Shown: in pieces, positions 1 through 7,036 of the stretch
Numbering within the stretch: position 1 is the stretch's first letter
Layout of the letters: each line of letters opens with the position of its first letter
DNA from: JAHJDO01 sp964437505
GTDB taxonomy: Bacteria; JAHJDO01
Assembly (NCBI GenBank): GCA_964437505.1
Contig: CAYTGU010000006.1
Location: 1-64,000, forward strand
DNA: 64,000 bases
Reading direction: 5' to 3'
The notes under the pieces: generated by a model
Database searches by the model: none
What the model was told of the DNA's origin: nothing
The model's input: only the letters and a program-made list of their open reading frames with translations
Program-made: the position numbers and the translations under genes

Positions 1-1
1 A

Positions 2-526
2 GAGGACATAGCTATTCTTGCAGGGGACGCATTATTAACTATTGCGTTTGAAATACTGTCTGAAGAAGTAAAGGACAGCAAGCTTGCATTAAGGGTAATA
101 AATCTAATATCTAAAGCGATTGGCACATTTGGCATGATAGGTGGGCAGGTAGTTGATATATCATGGGATAAGGACAAGGCTGAATTGCCCGAATTAGAAT
201 TTGTTTGTACTCATAAGACAGGAGCTCTTATTGCTGCTTCTCTTAAGATTGGAGCCATTTTGTCAGGAGCAACTAAAAGGGAAGAGGAAGCATTGTATGA
301 ATATGGTAAGTCGATAGGGATTGCATTTCAGATTACAGACGACATATTGGATGAGAAGCAGGATAGCAAGAAAGGATTTAATTACCCTGCTTTTTTGGGT
401 ATAGAAGAATCTAAGAAAAGAGCGAAAGACCTGATAAATAAAGCATTGATGAAGCTTGATATTTTTGGCAAAAGAGCTGATATTCTCAGACAGATTGCGA
501 AGTTTATAATAGAAAGGAAAGAATAA
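2..526 (+). CDS. Polyprenyl (farnesyl/geranylgeranyl) diphosphate synthase, C-terminal part
   Basis: The frame is open from the window edge, so the start lies upstream. The visible 174 residues begin with an AGDALLT segment typical of trans-isoprenyl diphosphate synthases and contain the second Asp-rich motif, DDILDE, which binds Mg-diphosphate. The enzyme condenses isopentenyl diphosphate with an allylic diphosphate for quinone and undecaprenyl-type lipids; it is cytosolic. Product chain length cannot be judged because the first Asp-rich motif is outside the window. The stop overlaps the next start by one base, so the two genes are probably co-transcribed. Confidence 0.9.
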   Translation, partial: EDIAILAGDALLTIAFEILSEEVKDSKLALRVINLISKAIGTFGMIGGQVVDISWDKDKAELPELEFVCTHKTGALIAASLKIGAILSGATKREEEALYEYGKSIGIAFQITDDILDEKQDSKKGFNYPAFLGIEESKKRAKDLINKALMKLDIFGKRADILRQIAKFIIERKE

Positions 527-1440
527 TGAAAATGAACTGGTTGAAAAAAACAATTGTATTTAACTTTATATTTTGCTTATTTTCTATTTATGCATTCAGC
601 GAAATGATTGATTATATTGTAGCAACGGTTAATGGAGAGGTAATTACTTATAACCAGTTTAGGCAGCGTGTTTTTGAAGTTCGTGAAGCATACAGAGAGG
701 TTTATTCTGGAGAAGAGTTAGAGAAACAGTTTGGAGATAGGAAGAAATTGATACTGAATGACTTGATTGAAGAGCGTCTGTTATTGGAAGAAGCAAAAAG
801 AGAGAATATTGAGGTTGACAAAATAGAGATAGAAAAGATGCTAAATATTGCAAAAAGCAAGTTTAAAAGTTTAGATGACTTTCACAGGGTGTTAAGAAAT
901 GAGGGATTAACTCTGGAGACTTTGGAAAAGAAATATAAACAGCGTTTAATGATAAAAAAGATAATTCAATTTAAGGTTAATTCAAGAGTAAGAATAGAGG
1001 ACTATGAAATTAGTCAGTATTATCAGGCTCATAAAAAGATTTTTTTTGAGCCCGAGCAAGTGAAGATAAGACAAATACTTGTCAAGATGGGAGATAGCGA
1101 GAAAGCAGCTAAACAAACAGCGCAGAGCATTCTGAAAAGAATTAAAGGTGGAGAGAACGTGGAATGGGAAGATCTTGATTTTATTAATACAAGCGAATTA
1201 CTGCCGGAACTAGGTGTAGCAATATCAAAATTAGAAATTAACGAAATTTCAGGTTTAGTTAGAACGCAAACAGGATATCATATTATGAGATTAGAGGGAA
1301 GAAAGTTACCGAGGGCAAGAAAATTATCAGAAGTTAGAGACGAGATATCTAGGATTCTATTTAGTAAAAAAGCAGACAGGATATATTTAAATTTTGTAAA
1401 TACACTAAAAAAAGAAGCAGATATTGATATTAGGAAATAG
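526..1440 (+). CDS. SurA-like periplasmic chaperone / peptidyl-prolyl isomerase
   Basis: This 304-residue protein has an N-terminal signal peptide (Lys-rich start, hydrophobic core to about residue 24), then a SurA-N-like helical domain beginning with the typical IVATVNGEVIT stretch, and a single parvulin (PPIC) domain at about 178-265. The parvulin domain ends with the conserved TGYHIMRLEG block. The middle loop is shortened and lacks the usual GGDLG turn, so isomerase activity may be weak and chaperone activity the main role. The expected site is the periplasm, helping outer membrane proteins fold. It overlaps the preceding gene by one base. Confidence 0.8.
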   Translation: MKMNWLKKTIVFNFIFCLFSIYAFSEMIDYIVATVNGEVITYNQFRQRVFEVREAYREVYSGEELEKQFGDRKKLILNDLIEERLLLEEAKRENIEVDKIEIEKMLNIAKSKFKSLDDFHRVLRNEGLTLETLEKKYKQRLMIKKIIQFKVNSRVRIEDYEISQYYQAHKKIFFEPEQVKIRQILVKMGDSEKAAKQTAQSILKRIKGGENVEWEDLDFINTSELLPELGVAISKLEINEISGLVRTQTGYHIMRLEGRKLPRARKLSEVRDEISRILFSKKADRIYLNFVNTLKKEADIDIRK

Positions 1441-1451
1441 GGAAGGGATAG

Positions 1452-3338
1452 ATGGATCTGTTCGATTTTGATAAAAAGGCAAAATTTAATGGGGATGCTC
1501 CTCTAGCTGCCCGAATGAGACCTGGAACCCTTAAGGAGTTTGTTGGGCAGGAACATATTCTAGGTAAAGAAGGAATTCTTAGAAAAGCTATTGATAATGA
1601 CAAAATAACTTCTTTGATGCTATACGGTCCTCCTGGGACAGGGAAAACCACGCTCGCTTATATTATTGCAAATGTAACAAAATCTCATTTTGATAGAATT
1701 AATGCAGTTACATCCGGTATTTCAGAAATACGCGAGGTTATTAAATCCGCAAGAGCGAGGAAGGATACAAACAATATAAAAACAATACTTTTTATTGATG
1801 AAATTCATCGGTTTAATAAAGCGCAGCAGGATGCGCTAATGCCTGCAGTTGAAGATAATATCGTAACACTGATTGGAGCGAGCACTCATAATCCTTTCTT
1901 CGCAATAAACAGTCCATTGCTTTCAAGGTCAAGAATATTTCAATTAAATCCTCTTTCTGATGAGGATATAAAGCTTATTATAGGGAATACGTTAAAGGAT
2001 AAGCAAAGAGGCCTTGGCAAATTGAAAATTAGAATAGATGATAATGCATTGAGGCATATTATCAAATGTTCAGATGGAGATGGCAGAAGGGCACTTAATG
2101 CTCTGGAATTGGGGGTTCTTTTAGGAAAGTCTGATAAGGATGGTGTTATTCATTTCACAGTGGAAATGGCTGAAGAAGCTGTTGGGAAAAGACAGGTAAT
2201 GTATGACAAGGATGAGAGCGCACATTATGATACAATTTCCGCATTTATAAAGAGCATGAGAGGCTCAGACCCTGACGCAAGTCTTTACTGGCTTGCAAAG
2301 ATGATTTATGCAGGTGAGGATCCAAAGTTTATAGCAAGACGAATTGTTATATGCGCTTCTGAGGATGTTGGCAATGCTGACCCTCAGGCTCTAATTTTAG
2401 CTAACACAGCTTTGCAGGCATCTGAATTTGTGGGTTTGCCGGAAGCAAGGATAATTCTTGCACAGGCAGTAACTTATATTGCAACTGCTCCAAAGAGCAA
2501 TGCTTCTTATCTTGGAATAGATAGGGCTTTAGAGGATGTAAAGAGCAAAAAAATAAAAGAAGTACCTGACCATCTTAAAGTGGGCTCATATCCGGGAGCT
2601 AAGGTTCTGGGTCACGGGCAGAATTATAAGTATGCGCACAACTATAATGACCATTATACAGAGCAGGAATATGCGCCTGATATTCCTGAGTATTATAATC
2701 CTACAGAACAGGGGTATGAAAAAAAAATAAAAGAGCGTCTTAATGCTTTGAAGGCAGGGAATATGAATAGCACATCAAAGTCTATGTTGCGTAAGAAAAT
2801 GATAGAAAGAAGGCAAAAGACATCTTCCTACGAAATAGCAACTGAGAGTGAACAGATTAAAGCACGGCTTTTTGATATGGAGGTTTTTAAGAAATCTAAA
2901 ACAGTTATGTTCTATGTTGGAAAAGGAGATGAGGTTCAAACAAAGGATATAATATTAGAATCAATGAAAATGGGTAAAATAGTGAGTGTGCCTTATATAG
3001 AAAATGGAAATCGTGAAATGCATGCATCTCTTTTGAAGAATTTTGACAGGGATCTTACAAAAGGAGAATACGGAATTTTATCTCCTAAAAAGGAAAGTTA
3101 TAAACCTATAAACACAAGCAGTCTTGACTTAATTATTGTTCCTGGTGTTTGTTTTGATATAAATGGAAATCGCATAGGACGTGGAGGAGGATATTACGAC
3201 CGCTTTTTAAAATCAGTTTCTAAAAAAACTATATTGATTGGTCTTGTATTTGATTTTCAGGTTGTTAGTAATATCCCATATGATAAGAAAGATATCCCTG
3301 TGCATATAATTGTAACGGGAAAAAGAATCCTGAATTAA
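1452..3338 (+). CDS. Fusion: RarA/MgsA AAA+ ATPase with 5-formyltetrahydrofolate cyclo-ligase
   Basis: Residues 1 to about 435 are a RarA-type clamp-loader-like ATPase: Walker A GPPGTGKT at 59-66, Walker B LFIDEIH near 113-119, and the RarA C-terminal block around LKVGSYPGAKVLGHG. From about residue 438 to 628 there is a complete 5-formyl-THF cyclo-ligase domain with the signature GRGGGYYDRF. RarA acts at stalled replication forks; the cyclo-ligase converts 5-formyl-THF to methenyl-THF with ATP. A methionine at the junction (base 2763) has only a poorly spaced Shine-Dalgarno, so a separate internal start is possible but not favoured. A GGAAGGG ribosome site precedes the main start. Confidence 0.9.
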   Translation: MDLFDFDKKAKFNGDAPLAARMRPGTLKEFVGQEHILGKEGILRKAIDNDKITSLMLYGPPGTGKTTLAYIIANVTKSHFDRINAVTSGISEIREVIKSARARKDTNNIKTILFIDEIHRFNKAQQDALMPAVEDNIVTLIGASTHNPFFAINSPLLSRSRIFQLNPLSDEDIKLIIGNTLKDKQRGLGKLKIRIDDNALRHIIKCSDGDGRRALNALELGVLLGKSDKDGVIHFTVEMAEEAVGKRQVMYDKDESAHYDTISAFIKSMRGSDPDASLYWLAKMIYAGEDPKFIARRIVICASEDVGNADPQALILANTALQASEFVGLPEARIILAQAVTYIATAPKSNASYLGIDRALEDVKSKKIKEVPDHLKVGSYPGAKVLGHGQNYKYAHNYNDHYTEQEYAPDIPEYYNPTEQGYEKKIKERLNALKAGNMNSTSKSMLRKKMIERRQKTSSYEIATESEQIKARLFDMEVFKKSKTVMFYVGKGDEVQTKDIILESMKMGKIVSVPYIENGNREMHASLLKNFDRDLTKGEYGILSPKKESYKPINTSSLDLIIVPGVCFDINGNRIGRGGGYYDRFLKSVSKKTILIGLVFDFQVVSNIPYDKKDIPVHIIVTGKRILN

Positions 3339-3358
3339 AAATTATTAGGAGAGAGATT

Positions 3359-4306
3359 ATGGCTGATGTAGTGTGTCTTGGCATTCTTGTTGCGGATGTT
3401 GTTGCGAAACCTGTTGATAATATTCCAGGCAGAGGTGAGCTTGGCATAGTCGAGAAAATTGAACTGCATACAGGAGGATGCGCAGGTAATACAGGATCGG
3501 CTTTGAAGAAGCTTGGAGTTGATACAGCATTGATCGGAAAGGTTGGGAATGATGGTTTTGGAGATTACATTGTAAAGGAAATGGCTAAGTGCGGATTGAA
3601 TGTTAAAGGAATAAAAAGAGATAGAGAAACAAATACCTCTTCTTCGATGGCATTAGTAGAGAAAGATGGAGAAAGAAGATTTATACATTGCTACGGCGCA
3701 GATGGAACATTTACAGAGAATGATGTTGATTGGGATATAATTAAAGGATGCAAAATTCTTCATATTGCAGGAAGTTTGCTTATGCCAACCTTTGATGGAA
3801 TTCAAACAGCACGTGTTTTAAACAAAGCAAGAAGCATGGGTATTACGACATCATTAGATACTGCGTGGGATGCCAAGGGCAAGTGGCTTGAAACCATTGA
3901 GCCCTCTCTGAAGTATATAGATATATTCTTACCAAGCATTGAGGAAGCAAGAATGATAACAGGTTTGGATTCAGCAGAAGATATATCGGATTTCTTTCTT
4001 AAATATGGAATGAAAATTGTCGGATTAAAAATGGGAAGCAAAGGTTGTTTTGTTAAATCTTCTAAAGGTGAAATTGTAAAATTCCCGGTTTTTAATATTA
4101 ATGCTGTAGATGCTACTGGCGCAGGCGATGCATTTGTAGCAGGATTTTTAATGGGTGTTCTGAATGGTTGGGATATGAAAAAGACTGCAGAGTTTGCCTG
4201 TGCTGTTGGAGCGTGCTGTGTGCAGAAAATAGGAGCCAGAACAGGTATCAGAAGCTTTGATGAGACAATCAAGTTTATAGAAGAGCAGAAACAAGGCTCT
4301 CTCTAA
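3359..4306 (+). CDS. PfkB-family carbohydrate (ribokinase-like) kinase
   Basis: This is a 315-residue PfkB-family kinase. It has the N-terminal glycine-rich HTGGCAGNTGSAL segment (signature 1) and the C-terminal DATGAGDAFVAG motif (signature 2), whose final Asp, near residue 257, is the catalytic base. It phosphorylates a sugar or nucleoside hydroxyl using ATP. The substrate cannot be read from the sequence; the neighbours (RarA/5-FCL, lipoyl ligase) do not point to one. An AGGAGAG ribosome site sits just upstream. Its stop overlaps the next start by one base. Confidence 0.88.
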   Translation: MADVVCLGILVADVVAKPVDNIPGRGELGIVEKIELHTGGCAGNTGSALKKLGVDTALIGKVGNDGFGDYIVKEMAKCGLNVKGIKRDRETNTSSSMALVEKDGERRFIHCYGADGTFTENDVDWDIIKGCKILHIAGSLLMPTFDGIQTARVLNKARSMGITTSLDTAWDAKGKWLETIEPSLKYIDIFLPSIEEARMITGLDSAEDISDFFLKYGMKIVGLKMGSKGCFVKSSKGEIVKFPVFNINAVDATGAGDAFVAGFLMGVLNGWDMKKTAEFACAVGACCVQKIGARTGIRSFDETIKFIEEQKQGSL

Positions 4307-5133
4307 TGGCATTTAGATTTATTGATTCAGGAAGTAACACTGCCTCAAGAAATATGGCAATAGACGAGGCCGTTTTTTCTCACCAGGGGAAAACAGGTTT
4401 TGAATATACATTGCGTCTATATACATGGACTCCTCCTGCTGTCTCAATTGGATATTTTCAGGATTTAAGTAAGGAAATTGATCTGGAAAATTGTAAGAGC
4501 TTGGGCATGAACTATGTGCGCAGACCTACTGGAGGAGGAGCAATACTACATGATATAGAATTGACTTATTCATTTACTGCCAGTACCGGGGGAATTATTT
4601 CCACAGATATTTCTGAGTCATATAAAGTCATATGTGAAGCTATTATTATTGGGTTGAAATCACTAGGAATTGACGCAAAAAACAGAAACAGAAAAGCGGG
4701 AATAAGTTTGAAGCAGAGGAAATCTCCAGTATGTTTTGTTGAAGCATCAAATTACGATATTATAGTTAAAGGGAAGAAAATAGTAGGCAGTGCGCAAAGA
4801 AGGATTAAAAACAGGCTTATTCAGCACGGATCTATTCTGATTGATTTTGATACTAAGAAGATGCACAGTGTTTTTAAAACCAGTTCCCAGTTTAGAGAAT
4901 TTCATAGAGGTTTTGTAAATGACGTAACTTGCCTGAATAAGGAGTTGGGATATTCCATTGATCCAAGCAAATTAAAACAGGCAGTATGTCTTGGCTTTGA
5001 GAAACGTTTTGAACGTCGGATAAGAAGGGAAGATTTGACAATTAAGGAGAGTATGCTTGTTGAAAAGCTGGATAAATTACAGTATGATAACCTAGACTGG
5101 AATGTGAATAGAAAAAGGAATTTAATTGAATGA
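4306..5133 (+). CDS. Lipoate/octanoate transferase of the LplA/LipM family
   Basis: This 275-residue protein belongs to the BPL/LplA/LipB superfamily. It shows RRPTGGGAI at 72-80, the catalytic-type Cys at 143 (in PVCFVEASNYDI), and KKIVGSAQRR at 157-166 with the Lys that holds the lipoyl-AMP or octanoyl group. The conserved Cys is characteristic of LipM-type octanoyl-ACP:protein transferases, whereas LplA ligases lack it, so LipM is preferred. The role would be lipoylation of 2-oxoacid dehydrogenases or GcvH; none of these substrates is encoded in this window. It overlaps its neighbour on both sides, consistent with an operon. Confidence 0.8.
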   Translation: MAFRFIDSGSNTASRNMAIDEAVFSHQGKTGFEYTLRLYTWTPPAVSIGYFQDLSKEIDLENCKSLGMNYVRRPTGGGAILHDIELTYSFTASTGGIISTDISESYKVICEAIIIGLKSLGIDAKNRNRKAGISLKQRKSPVCFVEASNYDIIVKGKKIVGSAQRRIKNRLIQHGSILIDFDTKKMHSVFKTSSQFREFHRGFVNDVTCLNKELGYSIDPSKLKQAVCLGFEKRFERRIRREDLTIKESMLVEKLDKLQYDNLDWNVNRKRNLIE

Positions 5134-5618
5134 GCATGATAGAGATGTTTGTTTCAGGGGTAGCAATTGATCCAACGAATAATACGCCGATTATAATCTT
5201 AAAGAATAATGACAAAAAGAAAACGCTTCCCATATGGATAGGAATATCTGAAGCAAGTGCTATTGCAATGAAATTGGTTGGAGTGAGTTCTCAACGACCG
5301 TTAACTCACGATCTTATGAAATCTGTAATTGAAGTATGCAAAGCAAGGGTATTGGAAGTAGCTCTAGATAGCTTTAATGGGAATACATTTTTTGCAAAGA
5401 TAAAGATTAAATTAGGAAGAAGAACCTTTCTTATTGATTCACGTCCAAGTGATGCGATAGCTTTGGCATTGCGTGCTGAGGTTCCTATTCTTGTTGATGA
5501 GGAGGTAATTAAGCAAGCCACAACTGTTGATGTTACAGAAGTCGGAGACAAGACAAAAGATTTTGAAGGTCTTTTAAAGGATTTAAAAGTAGAGGACTTT
5601 AGCAAGTACAGGATGTGA
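5130..5618 (+). CDS. Bifunctional nuclease family protein (BFN/DUF151)
   Basis: These 162 residues match the bifunctional-nuclease (DUF151) fold. Residues 1-120 carry the conserved LPIWIGISEASAIAM block, the RPLTHDLM block and the SRPSDAIALALR block. The C-terminal extension is charged and probably flexible. Characterised members cleave RNA and DNA, but the bacterial role is poorly defined. The start is an ATGA overlap with the stop of the preceding gene. Confidence 0.85.
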   Translation: MSMIEMFVSGVAIDPTNNTPIIILKNNDKKKTLPIWIGISEASAIAMKLVGVSSQRPLTHDLMKSVIEVCKARVLEVALDSFNGNTFFAKIKIKLGRRTFLIDSRPSDAIALALRAEVPILVDEEVIKQATTVDVTEVGDKTKDFEGLLKDLKVEDFSKYRM

Positions 5619-5636
5619 CAAAGAAAAGGAGATACA

Positions 5637-6482
5637 ATGAACATCGGGAATATACCTGTTATATCTGTTAAAGGCAGAACTTTGGCAGAGGCATGGGAGA
5701 AGGCAGTGCTTGAGACATGGAATAAGGGTTTCCAGATAAAAACAGAATATGATAAAAAAGATGATCCTCCTAGCAGAGATTGTACAATGATAATGGTTGT
5801 AGATGATCCCTTTGCTGAGCCGCGAATTCACCGCGCTTTTCCAGCGGGGCTTGAGGAGTTAGAGATCTACCGCCAGGAAGTAATAGAAGGTGTTCATGAT
5901 CACTGGATTAGTCCCGAAGAAGGGAAATGGACATACACATATCACAAACGACTTTTTGCGTATGAAACAGAGGGCACAGAGATTAATCAGATAGATTATA
6001 TTGTAAATAAGTTAGCGCAGACTCCCTATAGCCGTAGAGCTCAGGCAATAACATGGAATCCTAAAACCGACCCGCCTACATATGATCCGCCATGTCTTCA
6101 AAGATGCTGGTTTAGACTTTCAAGAAATGAGCATAAGAGATTAGTATTGAATATGAATACACATTGGCGTTCAAGAGATGGCTTTAAGGCTGCATTTATG
6201 AACATATTTGCCTTAACTGATCTACAGAAACTGATAGCTGTGCGTATAAGTAAGAAGGTTCATGAACAAGTTGTTGTTGGTAGGTATGCTGACATAACAG
6301 ACAGTTTTCATATCTATGGTTCGTATTTTAAACAATTTCAGGATTTTTTAAATACTGTAAAGAATCGCAGTTTTCAGGAGAGAACATGGACAAGCGAGTT
6401 CTGCGAGCCGTTCTTTGAAGAAGGAAGAAAAAGGCTTAAAGACGAATTGGATAAAGAGCAGAGTGCCGGAGGCCGGACTTGA
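5637..6482 (+). CDS. Thymidylate synthase family protein, archaeal-like
   Basis: This 281-residue protein keeps the ThyA catalytic landmarks: Cys153 in DPPCLQRCWF, the RSRD phosphate/nucleotide block at 178-181, and the terminal DSFHIY block at 222-227. It would methylate dUMP to dTMP with methylene-THF. The sequence is divergent from ThyA of model bacteria, with an N-terminal ISVKGRTLAEAWEKA segment I associate with archaeal thymidylate synthases; a pyrimidine hydroxymethylase cannot be excluded. The last seven codons (SAGGRT and the stop) lie antisense inside tRNA-Leu, so the natural C-terminus is set by the tRNA sequence. An AAAGGAGA ribosome site precedes the start. Confidence 0.8.
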   Translation: MNIGNIPVISVKGRTLAEAWEKAVLETWNKGFQIKTEYDKKDDPPSRDCTMIMVVDDPFAEPRIHRAFPAGLEELEIYRQEVIEGVHDHWISPEEGKWTYTYHKRLFAYETEGTEINQIDYIVNKLAQTPYSRRAQAITWNPKTDPPTYDPPCLQRCWFRLSRNEHKRLVLNMNTHWRSRDGFKAAFMNIFALTDLQKLIAVRISKKVHEQVVVGRYADITDSFHIYGSYFKQFQDFLNTVKNRSFQERTWTSEFCEPFFEEGRKRLKDELDKEQSAGGRT

Positions 6483-6548
6483 ACCGGCATGAACTAAAAG
6501 TTCGAGGGATTTTAAGTCCCTTGCGTCTGCCAATTTCGCCACTCCGGC
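6464..6548 (-). tRNA. tRNA-Leu (anticodon TAA)
   Basis: Read on the minus strand the sequence folds as an 85-nt class II tRNA. The acceptor stem is GCCGGAG with CTCCGGC, the D arm is leucine-like (GTGGCGAAATTGGCAGACGC), and the anticodon loop CTTAAAA is closed by AGGGA/TCCCT. There is a long variable arm, a T arm GCCGGTTCAAGTCCGGC and discriminator A. The 3' CCA is not encoded. The 3' half overlaps, antisense, the end of the thymidylate synthase gene. Confidence 0.96.
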
Positions 6549-6560
6549 AGAAGTGTTTGG

Positions 6561-6632
<72 letters not shown>

Positions 6633-6660
6633 GTACTATAGTTCCTAAATTGACGAAGTT

Positions 6661-6689
6661 ATGATAGCTATTTTAGCAGTTTCAGTCAA
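6661..6689 (-). promoter_or_regulatory. Sigma70-type promoter for the tRNA-Cys/tRNA-Leu unit
   Basis: On the minus strand TTGACT (complement of 6684-6689) is followed after 17 bases by TATCAT (complement of 6661-6666). The expected start point is about 20 bases before the mature 5' end of tRNA-Cys, a normal distance for a tRNA promoter. Confidence 0.7.
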
Positions 6690-6696
6690 TAAGTAA

Positions 6697-6725
6697 TTGA
6701 AGCAGTATAAAGTGTATGCTATCAT
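6697..6725 (+). promoter_or_regulatory. Sigma70-type promoter for rpmE
   Basis: TTGAAG at 6697-6702 and TATCAT at 6720-6725 are separated by 17 bases, leaving a leader of about 30 bases before rpmE. It is back-to-back with the tRNA promoter and only eight bases separate the two -35 boxes, so the two units may share a regulatory region. Confidence 0.65.
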
Positions 6726-6760
6726 TGTCTTGAATTGAAACAAAATAAGGAAAAAGCATT

Positions 6761-6958
6761 ATGAAAAAAGGTATTCATCCCGAATATTATGAAACTACCG
6801 TTACATGCGCCTGTGGAGAGGTTATTCACACGCGTTCTACAAGGAAAAATATCAGAGTAGAGATTTGTTCAAAGTGTCATCCTTTTTATACAGGCAAACA
6901 AAGGTTTGTTGATAGTGCTGGAAGAGTTGAAAAGTTTAAGAAAAAATATAATCTCTGA
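6761..6958 (+). CDS. rpmE: 50S ribosomal protein L31 (zinc-binding type)
   Basis: A 65-residue L31 beginning MKKGIHPEYY. It has four zinc-ligand cysteines (C16, C18, C36, C39), making it the C+ form. It binds the large subunit at the central protuberance bridge. An AAGG ribosome site lies about 10 bases before the start. It has its own promoter and stands alone between the tRNA genes and a glycosidase gene. Confidence 0.97.
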   Translation: MKKGIHPEYYETTVTCACGEVIHTRSTRKNIRVEICSKCHPFYTGKQRFVDSAGRVEKFKKKYNL

Positions 6959-6966
6959 GTGAGAAA

Positions 6967-7012
6967 GTTCAAATTCGAAGCACGAAGCACTAAATACGAA
7001 ACAATATCAAAT
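6967..7012. repeat. Short dispersed AT-rich repeat (AAATTCGAAGCACGAA type)
   Basis: The gap between rpmE and the GH116 gene holds a string of near-repeats: AATTCGAAGCACGAAGCAC, then AAATACGAAACAA. The same wording, in the opposite orientation, occurs at 21485-21526 inside the gspI leader (TTGAATTTGTTTCGGATTTG). I recognise the type as a dispersed repeat common in candidate-phylum genomes; copy number here is unknown. Confidence 0.55.
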
Positions 7013-7036
7013 GCACAAAGAAGAAGATGTTAAATT

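Noticed and set aside
3802..4272. Long minus-strand open frame inside the PfkB kinase gene
   Set aside because: It is the shadow of a strongly conserved + strand gene.
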